Counted from the first letter of the stretch, positions 1 through 9,839 are shown. The stretch is DNA of 64,000 nt from Caballeronia sp. NK8 (GCF_018408855.1 NZ_AP024328.1:62001-126000); one strand, 5' to 3'. Made by a program: numbers and translations. Notes: generated by a model from the sequence alone, not told the origin.

Positions 1-1
1 G

Positions 2-361
2 CCAGATGGCAAGCCGGGGCTTAATCACGTCGCGTTCACGGTGCGCGACATCCATGAAGTTTTTGGCGGGGGCTTACATGTGAGTCGCTGCGGCTGGAGC
101 ACCAAGCTGGGCCCGGGTCGTCATCCGATTTCCGCTGCGTACTTCTGGTACTTCGAGAACCCGGCTGGCGGGTTGATCGAGTACTACTCGGACGAAGACG
201 TGCTCACGCCCAACTGGCAACCGCGCGAGTTCGAGCCGAGTCCGACCATGTTTGCCGAGTGGGCAATCGATGGCGGACTCGATGGCAACACCCGCCGCCA
301 GAAAAACGCAAAAGCACCCGACGGACGTTTCATGACGGAGAAGGCGCCCGGTAAAGCGTGA
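2..361 (+). CDS. VOC-family (glyoxalase/extradiol dioxygenase-like) protein, C-terminal part
   Basis: The reading frame is open from the window edge, so the 5' end lies outside. The visible part begins with a segment containing LNHVAFTVRDIHEV, the typical start of a vicinal-oxygen-chelate beta-alpha-beta module with its metal-ligand His. It later shows YFWYFENPAGGLIEYYSDED, where the final Glu matches the usual metal-ligand position. Family members include ring-cleaving dioxygenases, glyoxalases and isomerases; the substrate cannot be read here. It ends 198 bp before the molybdenum hydroxylase operon on the same strand, so a catabolic link is possible but unproven. An internal GTG at 41 is unlikely to be the real start because conserved sequence precedes it. 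Confidence 0.75.
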   Translation, partial: PDGKPGLNHVAFTVRDIHEVFGGGLHVSRCGWSTKLGPGRHPISAAYFWYFENPAGGLIEYYSDEDVLTPNWQPREFEPSPTMFAEWAIDGGLDGNTRRQKNAKAPDGRFMTEKAPGKA

Positions 362-559
362 ACGGCGCACCCTGCGGTGCAACGCTTCAGGACCACGCCT
401 GGGTCTACGCGCCGTACTGACGCGGGACTGTAGATTGGTACGGTCAGCAACCCCAAAGAGTCGGTCGGTGGTTGCAGGCATAGCTACCCGCGGCAAGAAT
501 GTCCCGTTACGCATGAAATTCGGTGAAGTAGTCCTGGAAACACGCACTCGGAGTCAGTA

Positions 560-2890
560 ATGAAACAATCCACCATTGGCCATGAGACGCCGCAAGTAAC
601 TGCGCGAGATAAAGTTACTGGGGTCGCTTTGTATGGCGGTGACCTCAAGATGCCAGGAATGTTGCATCTGAAGGTCCTACGGAGTCCGCATGCCCATGCT
701 CGGATTGTGCGAATCGACACCGAAGCGGCCCGCGCCCTTCCCGGCGTCCACCTGGTTCTGACCGGCGAAGACACGCCGGAGCGTCTCTCCGGCGTCATGC
801 ACAAGCAGCACAGGATTCTTGCAACCGGCAAAGTTCGCTTCATCGGGGAAGAGGTGGTGGCGGTCGCTGCTGTCGATGAGGAAACGGCTCGCGATGCACT
901 CGATCTCATACATGTCGAATACGAAGAACTGCCTGCGGTATTGAATCCCGACCATGCGTTGATGCAGGGCACGATCGAGGTTCATCAAGGCACTGGAAAT
1001 ATCGCGCACGAGTATCACATCTGTCAGGGCGACGTGGATAAGGCCTTTGAGACCGCAGCCGCGGTTTATGAGGCAACCTACGAAACGCATTCGCAGTACC
1101 CCGGTTATCTTGAACCAATGGCGACAGTTGCCTGGATGGGGGCGAACGACCGGCTCAATGTGTGGACTCCATCTCAAATGCCGTTCCTCCAGCGGATGAG
1201 GTTTGCGGAAGCGCTCGATCGTCCTGTCTCTACTATTCGGATCATTCAGGCTACGACGGGCGGAGGGTTCGGCGGGAAAACGGTTGAAGAATGCAATAGT
1301 CTTATTTGTGCGTGGGTGGCCACGAAAACCCGTCGGCCTGTTCGGTTCTTGAATAGTCGGCTTGACGATTTTCAGGGGGCTCGAGCGAGCGTTCCGGAGC
1401 GTATTTGGCTCAAGATGGGCGTGAGCGCTGACGGCATTATCGTCGCAAAGGATGTTCGTATCATCGCTGAATGCGGAGCGTACGCCGGTCTGGCTCCGGA
1501 AGTTCTTCAGGTGTCGGTAATGCGAAGCGACAACATGCACCGCACGCTAAAAAATGTTAGGTCGCACGCTACCTTGGTATATACGAACTGCCCGCCGCGT
1601 GGCGCATTCCGAGGCTTCGGTGGTACCCAGATGACCTTCTGCGTGAGCAGCCATTTGAGCGTGCTCGCGGATAAGATTGGGATGGACCCAATTGACCTTC
1701 ATACGTTAAATGCCGTGCGTTCTGGTGATGTGACCGTTCACGGGTTCGAGGTTGGAAGCAGCGGTCTAAGTGAGTGCCTGGCGCAAGTGCGCACAGCGAT
1801 GAACTGGGACGAGAAAAGGCGCCGTCCGAAAGGAGCCGGAGCGAAACGTCGAGGCATCGGTATGGGTGCTGCGATACACGTGAGTGGAAATCGAGCAATG
1901 GGTAACTGGGACGGCTCCACGATTGCGCTTAAGATTAATCCGGACGGCCGAGTGATGCTGTACACAGGCGAGGCCGACATCGGACAAGGCGCCAACACAA
2001 TGCTGGCCCAAATATGTTCGCATGAGTTGTCGATTCCCATCGACCACGTCACTGTGATGCCGCTCGATACGGACTCCTCGCCATACGGGCTCGGTTCAGT
2101 CGCTTCGCGAGTCACAGTCAACGGCGGCATGGCAGCAATAAAAGCCTCGAAAGAGGCCTTAGGCAAACTACTTGCCCTGGCAGCGGACAAACTGGGCGTG
2201 CCGGAAAGCGAGCTGACGTTCGAAAACGGCGAGGTCTTTAGTGAGTCGGCAGGTACGACCGGCGCCGAACGGGCGCGGATCTCGTATGGCGACTTGGCCC
2301 GGATGCACATCTACCGCCATGGCGGTGAGGGGCTGCAGGTTACCTCAACTTATGACCCTCCGACTGTGATGGCGAACTCGCAGCAGTACGGTAACGTCGC
2401 GCCTGCCTATTCGTTCGCCGCGCAAGGCGTCGAGGTCGAAGTGGACATTGAGACCGGCAAGGTTTCGATCGTCGACACCTACATTTCTGATGACTGCGGC
2501 AAAGCGCTAAACCCGCTTGCCGTGCACGGCCAGAGCTGTGGGGCCGTGACTCAGGGGATCGGCTGGACCCTGTATGAACAATTGCACTACCAAGATTGCC
2601 GTCTTATGAACGGAAATTTTGCTGATTACACAATGCCGACCGCGGATTCAATTCCTGAGATTCGCTCAGGGATCGTGGAATCAAATGATCCAAATGGTCC
2701 CTACGGTGCAAAAGGGGCAAGCGAGACGGCGATCGTTCCTGGTGCCGGTGCCATAGCGAACGCGGTGTATGACGCCGTTGGGGTCCGCATCAACAGTTTA
2801 CCTATCACGCCAGAGAAAGTCCTTGCAGGGCTCGCTGAACTGGCGAAACTCAAAGTGATCGAGACGGAGCCGGAACATGCGGGAATTTGA
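560..2890 (+). CDS. Xanthine dehydrogenase family molybdopterin-binding large subunit (CoxL/HcrA-like)
   Basis: 776 aa, the catalytic large subunit of a three-subunit molybdenum hydroxylase that inserts a water-derived oxygen into an aromatic or heterocyclic C-H (or reduces a hydroxybenzoyl-CoA-type thioester). Visible hallmarks are TGGGFGGK near residue 235 (molybdopterin contact), PPRGAFRGFGG near 350, DIGQGANTMLAQ near 475, and GPYGAKGASET near 715, whose Glu is the expected catalytic base. General style is closest to HcrA-like aryl enzymes rather than true CO dehydrogenase; the active-site CSFR loop of CO dehydrogenase is not seen. It overlaps the next gene by 14 bp, starting an operon in the order large, FAD, FeS, CoxG-like. 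The substrate is unknown. The ATG at 560 fits conserved sequence that begins almost at once. Confidence 0.9.
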   Translation: MKQSTIGHETPQVTARDKVTGVALYGGDLKMPGMLHLKVLRSPHAHARIVRIDTEAARALPGVHLVLTGEDTPERLSGVMHKQHRILATGKVRFIGEEVVAVAAVDEETARDALDLIHVEYEELPAVLNPDHALMQGTIEVHQGTGNIAHEYHICQGDVDKAFETAAAVYEATYETHSQYPGYLEPMATVAWMGANDRLNVWTPSQMPFLQRMRFAEALDRPVSTIRIIQATTGGGFGGKTVEECNSLICAWVATKTRRPVRFLNSRLDDFQGARASVPERIWLKMGVSADGIIVAKDVRIIAECGAYAGLAPEVLQVSVMRSDNMHRTLKNVRSHATLVYTNCPPRGAFRGFGGTQMTFCVSSHLSVLADKIGMDPIDLHTLNAVRSGDVTVHGFEVGSSGLSECLAQVRTAMNWDEKRRRPKGAGAKRRGIGMGAAIHVSGNRAMGNWDGSTIALKINPDGRVMLYTGEADIGQGANTMLAQICSHELSIPIDHVTVMPLDTDSSPYGLGSVASRVTVNGGMAAIKASKEALGKLLALAADKLGVPESELTFENGEVFSESAGTTGAERARISYGDLARMHIYRHGGEGLQVTSTYDPPTVMANSQQYGNVAPAYSFAAQGVEVEVDIETGKVSIVDTYISDDCGKALNPLAVHGQSCGAVTQGIGWTLYEQLHYQDCRLMNGNFADYTMPTADSIPEIRSGIVESNDPNGPYGAKGASETAIVPGAGAIANAVYDAVGVRINSLPITPEKVLAGLAELAKLKVIETEPEHAGI

Positions 2891-3755
2891 GTACCTAGAA
2901 CCCGCGTCGGTTCAAGAGGCATGCCACATGCTGGCCGATCACCAAGACGATTGTCGGATGATCGCCGGCGGAACAGCGCTGATGCTAGCTATGCGCCAGA
3001 GAATGCTAAGTCCCGCATACCTCATCTCTCTTGGGCGGCTTCGTAAGCTTAGGGGTATATCGTACGACCCCCAGGCCGGACTGCGCGTGGGCGCATTGTC
3101 GCTGCATGCAGATATCGCGAACTCGAAGCTGGTTCGGGAGAAATACCCAATGCTTTCGGACATGGCTAGTCATGTCGCAAATCCGCAGGTGCGCAACCAG
3201 GGAACAATCGGGGGCAACTTATGTTATGCAGATCCAGCGACCGACCCACCAAGTTGCTTAATGGCCCTTGATGCTCGCATTCTGTTGGAGGGCGTCGGCA
3301 GGCAGAGAGAAGTCACGGTCGAAGAGTTTCTCGTCGACTACTATACGACTGCACTGGAGCCGGATGAGGTCGTTACAGAGATCCGTATTCCCCCGGTGAA
3401 GTTTGCCGCTGGTCGCCATGTGCGGTTTTTGCGTACTGCAGCTGAGCATCGACCGCTCGTGAACGTCGCCATCACTGTCGCAAAGGAGGGAAACCTCTGT
3501 CGAGACAGCAGGGTTGTGGTCGGGGCGTCGACACCTGTGCCAACGCGAGGCGTGCGTTGTGAAGCCTTTCTCGAGGGTAAGCCATTCAATGCTGAAGTTG
3601 CCGCCGAAGCCGCTGATATCCTTGCCAGCGAAATTCAGCCGATATCTGACATGCGAGGAGCGGGCGACTACCGCCGGCAAATGATCAATGTAATTAGCCG
3701 CCGTTCGCTTGAGGGCCTTTTTGAGACTTTAGACGTGACGGAGTCAGTGAACTAG
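2877..3755 (+). CDS. FAD-binding medium subunit of molybdenum hydroxylase (CoxM-like)
   Basis: 292 aa, the usual length for a CoxM-type subunit, which carries electrons from the FeS subunit to an acceptor through FAD. It shows the FAD-pyrophosphate loop IIAGGTALML (about residues 29-38, cf. consensus AGG-S-L) and the second FAD motif QVRNQGTIGGNLCYADPATD (about 105-124). There is no 4Fe-4S insertion of the kind found in 4-hydroxybenzoyl-CoA reductase beta subunits, which argues for a plain hydroxylase. The ATG lies inside the end of the large subunit gene and the stop overlaps the GTG of the FeS subunit by one base, so translation is probably coupled. Confidence 0.92.
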   Translation: MREFEYLEPASVQEACHMLADHQDDCRMIAGGTALMLAMRQRMLSPAYLISLGRLRKLRGISYDPQAGLRVGALSLHADIANSKLVREKYPMLSDMASHVANPQVRNQGTIGGNLCYADPATDPPSCLMALDARILLEGVGRQREVTVEEFLVDYYTTALEPDEVVTEIRIPPVKFAAGRHVRFLRTAAEHRPLVNVAITVAKEGNLCRDSRVVVGASTPVPTRGVRCEAFLEGKPFNAEVAAEAADILASEIQPISDMRGAGDYRRQMINVISRRSLEGLFETLDVTESVN

Positions 3756-4231
3756 TGAAAACAAAATCGATTGAACTGATAGTGAATGGCCAAACCCACA
3801 CTGTCGAAACGACAACTCGGCGGCTGCTCTCCGACCTCCTCCGCGACGACTTACATTTGACAGGCACCAAGCGTGGATGCGAGACGGGCGTCTGCGGAGC
3901 ATGTACGGTCCTGGTGGATGGGGAGGCTGTGAAGTCCTGTTTGAACCTGGCTGTCCAGGCCCACGGCCGTGAGGTCACAACGGTAGAGGGGCTCGCTCAA
4001 GACGGTGTGCTCCATCCGCTGCAGGAGGCTTTTATGGAGCACGGCGGGCTTCAATGCGGATATTGCACACCTGGCTTCCTGATGACGGCGTGCGCGATGC
4101 TGAACGACAATCCCAACCCCACAGAGGAGCAAGTAAGAGATGGGTTGAACGGGAACCTGTGTCGCTGTACCGGTTATGTCGGAATTGTAGAATCAATATT
4201 GGCTGCAGCGGAGAAAATGCGTGGACTTTGA
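3755..4231 (+). CDS. (2Fe-2S)-binding small subunit of molybdenum hydroxylase (CoxS-like)
   Basis: 158 aa with all eight cluster cysteines: C42, C47, C50 and C62 form the plant-ferredoxin-type cluster, and C101, C104, C136 and C138 form the C-terminal helical-domain cluster (QCGYCTPG and LCRCTGY motifs). It transfers electrons from the Mo centre to the FAD subunit. The GTG start shares its first base with the stop of the preceding gene. No signal peptide is present, so the enzyme is expected in the cytoplasm, assembled with MPT-cytosine dinucleotide-type cofactor. Confidence 0.95.
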   Translation: MKTKSIELIVNGQTHTVETTTRRLLSDLLRDDLHLTGTKRGCETGVCGACTVLVDGEAVKSCLNLAVQAHGREVTTVEGLAQDGVLHPLQEAFMEHGGLQCGYCTPGFLMTACAMLNDNPNPTEEQVRDGLNGNLCRCTGYVGIVESILAAAEKMRGL

Positions 4232-5015
4232 AAAACGGGTTGTCGTTGATGCACCGATTACGGAAGTGTGGGGCCTTCTGCTTGACCCGCAGGTAATGGC
4301 GGGATGCGTCCCGGGTACGGAGTCGGTCGAAGTACTGAGTGACACTGAATACTTGGCGACGGTTAAAGTAAAGATCTCGTTCATCTCTGCGAGATTTACT
4401 ACACGGACTACAGTGTTGGAGACGAGGCCACCGTACTACCTCAAGAGCGAGGGTACTGGAGAGGACTCGAAGGTGGGGAGCTCGCTTAAGCAATCTAGCG
4501 AACTGACGCTTGCGGAGTTGCCCGACGAGCGCACCGAAGTGACGATGAAGATAAAGGTCGAAGTCTTTGGACGCCTGGGCAGCTTTGGTTTAACTGTCAT
4601 GAAGACAAAGGCGGACCGGATGTGGGAAGAGTTCGGTGCGAACCTGAACGCACGTGCGCGGGCGGGGAAAGCGGCGGCCATTGACGTGCCACCGGCGGCT
4701 GCAATGACCACCGAGGGTGACCGGTTGTCCCCAAAAGCAGGTGGTAGTTCGTCGACGCGGGATCGCGCCGAAGTCCCTGTTGTTCCAGAAGGGGGCTTAT
4801 CGACACGTCCGACTACTGTAAGCGGTGTGGAAAAAGCTTCTTGGTGGACGCGATTGATGCCTGGTGCGCGCACGAATGGCGACCTGCAAGCCTTGCAAAG
4901 GCTGTCTACCGACATCTATATTGAAGTGCAGAAAGAAGGCACCACCGTTAGAGTGCTTTGGCCCGCGCAGGATTCGCGTGACTGCGTCGCCTGGCTAAAA
5001 GACTATTTGAAGTAG
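4221..5015 (+). CDS. SRPBCC-family CoxG-like protein
   Basis: 264 aa. Residues 1-150 form a START/SRPBCC-type domain of the CoxG family: VDAPITEVWGLLLDPQVMAGCVPGTE is the diagnostic N-terminal pattern. A low-complexity linker (about 155-205) leads to a C-terminal amphipathic segment ending in WLKDYLK. CoxG proteins are linked to recruitment or maturation of Mo hydroxylases at the membrane and may bind hydrophobic ligands. The GTG start overlaps the FeS subunit by 11 bp, so it is the fourth operon gene. The function in this operon is inferred from family and position. Confidence 0.88.
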   Translation: MDFEKRVVVDAPITEVWGLLLDPQVMAGCVPGTESVEVLSDTEYLATVKVKISFISARFTTRTTVLETRPPYYLKSEGTGEDSKVGSSLKQSSELTLAELPDERTEVTMKIKVEVFGRLGSFGLTVMKTKADRMWEEFGANLNARARAGKAAAIDVPPAAAMTTEGDRLSPKAGGSSSTRDRAEVPVVPEGGLSTRPTTVSGVEKASWWTRLMPGARTNGDLQALQRLSTDIYIEVQKEGTTVRVLWPAQDSRDCVAWLKDYLK

Positions 5016-5353
5016 CATAGCCATTCCGATACCGATGTCCGCCAGAGAGGTTAGGCTGACGGCAGTGTCGCTGTCCGCGACGCGCAGCTGTGACGGCTTC
5101 AGCACAGGTAAGACAGCGCGCGACGCGTCGGTTGGCGATGATCAAAATAGTCGTGACTGCGCCGGCGACGCTCCTAGGCTTGGCATCATTAGATGCTGAG
5201 GTCGCTATGCTCTGTTTTTCGCGCGTAATATCCCGATCTGCGACGCTTTGCTCCGGTCGTGTGGGTTGGGATGCCGTGTCTCGGGTGTTGCCGTTAACCG
5301 AAAACATGGGCGCGAACCTATCCTTCTGATCCCTCGCGTCCTGATAAGCGACT
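5016..5353. other. Intergenic, no gene recognised
   Basis: No reading frame here has recognisable protein content. There is no clear terminator after the CoxG-like gene. The right edge is the abrupt start of the tyrB remnant, and the change in codon bias there suggests a junction. Confidence 0.5.
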
Positions 5354-6551
5354 ATATTCGAACATATCGATGCTTACCCCGGCGACCCGATCCTGTCGCT
5401 GAACGAAAACTTCCAGAAAGATCCGCGCACCAATAAGGTCAACCTGAGCATCGGCATTTACTTTGACGACGAAGGCCGTCTGCCTGTGATGCAGGCCGTG
5501 CGCGAGGCGGAACTGTCGATCCTGAAAGACCTCGGTCCAAAGCCGTATTTGCCGATGGCCGGTTTTGCGCATTATCGCGGCGCCGTGCAGGCGCTCGTGT
5601 TCGGCAACGACAGCCCGGCGCGCGCCGATGGCCGCATCGCGAGCGTGCAGACGCTCGGCGGATCGGGCGCGCTGAAGGTCGGCGCGGATTTCATCAAGCG
5701 CCACTTTCCGAAGTCGCAAATGTGGGTGAGCGATCCGACGTGGGAACCATCGTTTCATCTTCGAGCGCGTGGGTTTCGAAGTGAACACGTATCCGTATTA
5801 CGACGAAGCCACCGGCGGACTGCGCTTCGATGCGATGCTCGACGCCATCGACAAGCTGCCCGCGAAGAGCGTCGTGCTGCTGCACGCGTGCTGCCATAAC
5901 CCGACGGGCGTCGATCTCGATCAGGCGCATTGGGTGAAGATCATCGACGTGCTGCAAAAGCGCGATCTGCTGCCGTTCGTCGATATGGCGTATCAGGGCT
6001 TCGGTTCCGGTCTCGACGACGACACGTTCGCCGTGCGCGAACTCGCGCGCCGTGGCGTGCCGGCGTGCATCGCCAATTCGTTCTCGAAGAATTACTCGCT
6101 GTACGGCGAGCGCTGCGGCGGCCTGCACGTCATTTGCGACGATGCCGCCGAAGCCGATCGCGTGCTCGGCCAGCTGACGAGCGCGGTGCGCGCGAACTAC
6201 AGCAATCCGCCGACGCACGGCGCGAAGATCGTCACGCATGTGCTGAACACGCCCGGACTGAAACAGTCGTGGGAAAAGGAACTCGCGTCGATGTGCCAGC
6301 GCATCGCGCGTATGCGTCAGGCGATCCACGACGGACTGAAGGATCACGTTCGCGGCGAAATGCTCACGCGTTACATCAAGCAGCGCGGCATGTTCACGTA
6401 TACGGGCCTGGTCGCGGATCAGGCCGACCGGCTCAAGGAGGAATTCGGCGTGTACATTCTGCGCTCGGGCCGCATGTGCGTCGCGGGCCTGAACGACAGC
6501 AACGTGCAGATCGTCGCCGATGCCATCGGCAAGGTGTTGGCCTCAAGGTAA
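5354..6551 (+). pseudogene. tyrB: Aromatic-amino-acid/aspartate aminotransferase remnant (tyrB-like)
   Basis: The conceptual protein reads FEHIDAYPGDPILSLNENF onward and is nearly full length for a class I PLP aminotransferase of about 400 aa. It includes NPTGVDLD, VDMAYQGFGSG, and NSFSKNYSLYGERCGG with the PLP-binding Lys. It is broken twice. The expected start ATG is ATA at 5354-5356. At about 5747-5752 two bases are missing in the codons for the E-N-H-R segment, shifting the frame from that of the first half to that of the second half. Codon use is strongly GC3-biased, unlike the upstream operon. This is probably a redundant duplicate of a chromosomal gene; the enzyme would transaminate Tyr/Phe/Asp with 2-oxoglutarate. 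Confidence 0.9.
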
Positions 6552-6976
6552 GCCACTATATCGCGAGATAGGACAGCACTTTTCGGCCGCAGTTCGCCAT
6601 CGCTCTGTGTAGCGGCCTTCCTGTCGATCAGCCCTACAGCTATGGTCATTCACCTCGAGCACCATAATTTGATGATTCTATCGTTCGCGCGACTCTTCAC
6701 GGCGTTGGGCTTCTCTTTCCAATTGGCCAAGCGACAAAAAGTGAGCAAGGAAACATAATGGCGACCCCCATGGCAGAAAACGGCGGAACAATGAGTCGAT
6801 TCGCCACGTACTATAGGCCGTTAATGTCCTTGTGGCTGGTTTAATCTAATCCGGAAGGAGGTGTAGTTGAACCAGTCGACGAGCCACCTTCTCATGGAAG
6901 CCGTCACACCGACGATTTTCATAGTAGCCATCTCGTCGGAGGTACTACCGATCCAGACTGTCAGAAGAGAATCGGG
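6552..6976. other. Intergenic, no gene recognised
   Basis: AT-richer spacer after the tyrB remnant. No convincing reading frame, hairpin or promoter was found on either strand. Confidence 0.45.
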
Positions 6977-7603
6977 TTACTTTCCTTTTGTTGCATAGTA
7001 CGCGCCAAACGAACCTGACGCAGACCCTGTTACCGCGGCGATGATTGCAACCGGAACAAGGAAAGGGGGTGGTACTTTGCCGACAACCTGGAACGCTCCT
7101 GCCAAAGCACCAGCTAGGTCAGTGGCTACTATGGTCTCGGCCTGCGTGACTTCGGGATCTTTTAGGTTCTTCCGTACTGCTTTGATACTCAGCGAAGCTA
7201 TATTCTTAAGCGCTGTCGCCACGTTATCCGAATCTTGCTTCGCGTCTTTCGCCAGTTCTGATATATTCTTGCTTAAATTGTCAAAACTGGACGAAGTGAA
7301 AATAACTTCAATAGTTTCGTGTAGGCTTTGAATCTCGTCTTTGTGAATGACATTTGCCGAAACTAGATTATCTGCCAACTTGTGGAGCGAACTCCGTGAC
7401 GCAGGGTTAACGAATCCTCCCAGAACTTCCCTTATCGCGTCTAACCCTATTTCATGGTTATATCCAGCTCGATTTGCATCAGCTAAGGGCCCTAATTCGA
7501 AAACCGGCTTCTTAGCCTCCTCCGAGAAAGCGTCCGAAAGCATAAAAGGCGTAGTAAGTGAAGCAGCGAGAAGGCTTCGTCTCAATCTTTTCGCTTCAGG
7601 CAT
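6977..7603 (-). CDS. Hypothetical exported/membrane protein, 208 aa
   Basis: Not recognised. The N-terminus (KRLRRSLLAASLTTPFML) resembles a signal peptide with a basic stretch. The middle is alpha-helical and rich in Ser, Asp and Lys, with a repeated pattern around SKNISELAKDAKQDSDNVA. The C-terminus has a hydrophobic helix (about residues 180-203, VPVAIIAAVTGSASGSFGAYY), so the protein may be anchored or pore-like. Codon use is AT-rich compared with neighbours, which suggests transfer. No partner gene lies on the same strand nearby. Confidence 0.6.
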   Translation of the reverse strand: MPEAKRLRRSLLAASLTTPFMLSDAFSEEAKKPVFELGPLADANRAGYNHEIGLDAIREVLGGFVNPASRSSLHKLADNLVSANVIHKDEIQSLHETIEVIFTSSSFDNLSKNISELAKDAKQDSDNVATALKNIASLSIKAVRKNLKDPEVTQAETIVATDLAGALAGAFQVVGKVPPPFLVPVAIIAAVTGSASGSFGAYYATKGK

Positions 7604-8404
7604 TTGCAGCTCCGATGCTATTGTGAGTGTGCTCTGTTGCTACCCGATTCTGGTCTTCGGATTTGACCCACGTCCGGCGAACTCAGATGTTGTGCGCCGA
7701 CGCCTCGTGGTGGACCCGCGAAGTGCTGACAAGAGTCACTTGAGTGTAGTGCGCGTTTGTCGGAATGCAACCTGAGTTTGCCGCACAAGCCTCAATGTCT
7801 GGCTCTGCCGAAGGAACGGTTCCGTACCACGCAATCGCGCTGCCCGCGTTCTTGGCGGCCGCACATTCTTAATCCTTAACGCCCAGATGTCGTGCGGTGT
7901 GCGGAAAAGCGACGCACTAGAGCGGCACCGGTTCGGAGGCATTCGGGCGCCTGTGAGCCTCCGCAAGGCTTCCGAATAACGCGCGGCGGACTCGCAGTAC
8001 AGTTCGCGTTCAAACGGCACTGCGGACGCCAGTACCCGCGAATGCGTTGCGCGAGCGCAACATGCGACCAAGTGTGATTATCGGCCTACATTCCCGCGTC
8101 GCGCCGGTGTCCTTGCGTAAAAGCTCGACGACTGATCGCGCAGGCCATCCTTTGTTCCTGACTTTCCCTAGGTTGGACGACCTGCAACCTCTTCGAATGC
8201 TCTGGTGGTTGCCACTACCTTTTCTGCGCCTAAGAATGCTCCGAAACGCACAACACATTGACCATGATGGTCGAGCCCGGCGTGTATTAGTCGGTTCTCA
8301 TTGTCGCAGGGCGGGCAGACGCGAGAAATAGTCCGACACTGCCAACATGCGCGATGCGTTCGGAGCCGCCAGATAAGGATTACTAACGTAGGCACACTGA
8401 AACA
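7604..8404. other. Intergenic about 800 bp, no gene recognised
   Basis: Upstream region of the divergent 208-aa gene and of the porin. Several open frames exist, but none shows domain-like composition, a ribosome-binding site with a good start, or recognisable motifs. It probably contains the porin promoter; no consensus box was convincing. Confidence 0.4.
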
Positions 8405-9448
8405 ATGAAAAGTCCATCCTATTTCGGCATCGCACTTGCCTCCCTGACCCTGATGTCGACAACCGCTATGGCCCAATCATCCGTGACGTTATACGGGATG
8501 ATGGACCTTGGGGTTCAGTACCTCACGCACACGAACTCGAATCGCGACAGTACCGTTGGGCTCCAGTCAGGAAACACGTATCCGTCCAACTGGGGGTTAA
8601 TCGGTCGAGAGGACCTCGGCGGAGGGTACTCGGCAATCTTTAGGCTTGAGAATGGCGTCAACCTCGCTAACGGCGCTCAGCAAAGCCCTACGTCGTTCTT
8701 CAATCGGAACGCGTACGTCGGAATCGATTCCCCATATGGGACACTGACGCTCGGAAGACAATATAAGATCATGTTCGACATGACCGTGTATTACGACCCG
8801 ATGTTCATGGCTCAATACTCGTTGCTCTCTGCAGGGTTGATCCCACAAACCAGTGGCGTAGCCAACGCAGTGAAATACAAGTCGCCGACGGTGGCCGGCC
8901 TCAGTGGCGAAGCAGCTTACTCATTTGGCCAACAGCAACCCGGCCACATGGCAGCGGGTACGTACATGGCTCTGGGACTAGACTACCAAATCAGGTCGTT
9001 CTCGACACGGGTCGTCTACGAGCAGACCCGCGGTAGCTTCGCTACGCCCGTCGACACATCGTCTCAAATCGATAAACGCTTCAGCGCCGCCGCCAAGCTT
9101 CGCGTTGGTACGGCAACTTTGTTCGCGGGCTTCCTCAACGTAAACGGTGATTTACATCTCTCGCCGGTCGGGAACATGTATTGGGGCGGCGCCTTCTATC
9201 AGGCTACGCCCACAATTGGCCTGTCCGCGTCAGTAGAACACTACCAAACTCGACAAGGCTTAGGCAATCCAAACTGGTTCATCCTCGAAGGCACCTACAA
9301 TCTGTCTAAGCGAACGTCTCTCTACGCCTTCGCAGGGTATCTAGACGTAAATGGTGGACAGCATTTCACGCTTAACTACCTCGACGCGACGTCGCCAGGA
9401 AATCTGAACCAGACCGGTGTCATCCTAGGCATTCGTCACCAGTTCTAG
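8405..9448 (+). CDS. Gram-negative porin (Burkholderia OmpC-like)
   Basis: 347 aa outer-membrane trimeric beta-barrel porin. A signal peptide ends in AMAQ (about residues 1-24) and mature sequence begins SSVTLYGMMDLGVQYL, the classic Burkholderia porin start. NWGLIGREDLGGGYSAIFRLENG and FFNRNAYVGIDSPYGTLTLGRQY are conserved strands and turns. It ends in Phe (IRHQF), the signal for outer-membrane insertion. Length is normal for the family (about 340-390). Followed 52 bp later by the BON protein on the same strand. Confidence 0.95.
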   Translation: MKSPSYFGIALASLTLMSTTAMAQSSVTLYGMMDLGVQYLTHTNSNRDSTVGLQSGNTYPSNWGLIGREDLGGGYSAIFRLENGVNLANGAQQSPTSFFNRNAYVGIDSPYGTLTLGRQYKIMFDMTVYYDPMFMAQYSLLSAGLIPQTSGVANAVKYKSPTVAGLSGEAAYSFGQQQPGHMAAGTYMALGLDYQIRSFSTRVVYEQTRGSFATPVDTSSQIDKRFSAAAKLRVGTATLFAGFLNVNGDLHLSPVGNMYWGGAFYQATPTIGLSASVEHYQTRQGLGNPNWFILEGTYNLSKRTSLYAFAGYLDVNGGQHFTLNYLDATSPGNLNQTGVILGIRHQF

Positions 9449-9500
9449 GTAGACGCGAATTGCGCGTGCCCAACCGTTCTCCCCACAATACGAGGTCAAG

Positions 9501-9839
9501 ATGAACAAAACACTCACCCTGATAATTCCTGCGCTGATATGCTTCGTCCTCTCGTCGAACTCCGCATTCGCTCAAGAAACCTCACCCCCGAACGTACCGG
9601 CCTCGACGTCCAAAACTGCCGATCGCGCCTTGGCTAAATCCGTGAGGCGCGCGCTGGGAAGAGTAAAGGGGCTCGATCCGACGAGAGTCTACGTCCGAGC
9701 GAAATCTGGCTCTGTGACATTGTCCGGCACCGTGCGTGATCAAGCGCAGATCGAATTAGCCGAGAGTACCGCGAAATCCGTCGCCGGAGTCTCATCTGTT
9801 AGCAACAAGATGACAATCTTCAACGAAGGTGGCAAGTAG
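9501..9839 (+). CDS. BON-domain periplasmic protein
   Basis: 112 aa with a signal peptide (cleavage near AFAQE, residue 25) and one BON domain (about residues 42-110) with the pattern VYVRAKSGSVTLSGTVRDQAQIELAESTAKSVAGVSSVSNKM. BON domains bind membranes or phospholipids and help envelope stability under stress. An AGGT-type ribosome-binding site precedes the ATG. It may be co-transcribed with the porin. Confidence 0.88.
   Translation: MNKTLTLIIPALICFVLSSNSAFAQETSPPNVPASTSKTADRALAKSVRRALGRVKGLDPTRVYVRAKSGSVTLSGTVRDQAQIELAESTAKSVAGVSSVSNKMTIFNEGGK

Noticed and set aside
7736..8071. 111-aa minus-strand frame in the porin upstream region
   Set aside because: Arg-rich composition without motifs; no ribosome-binding site.
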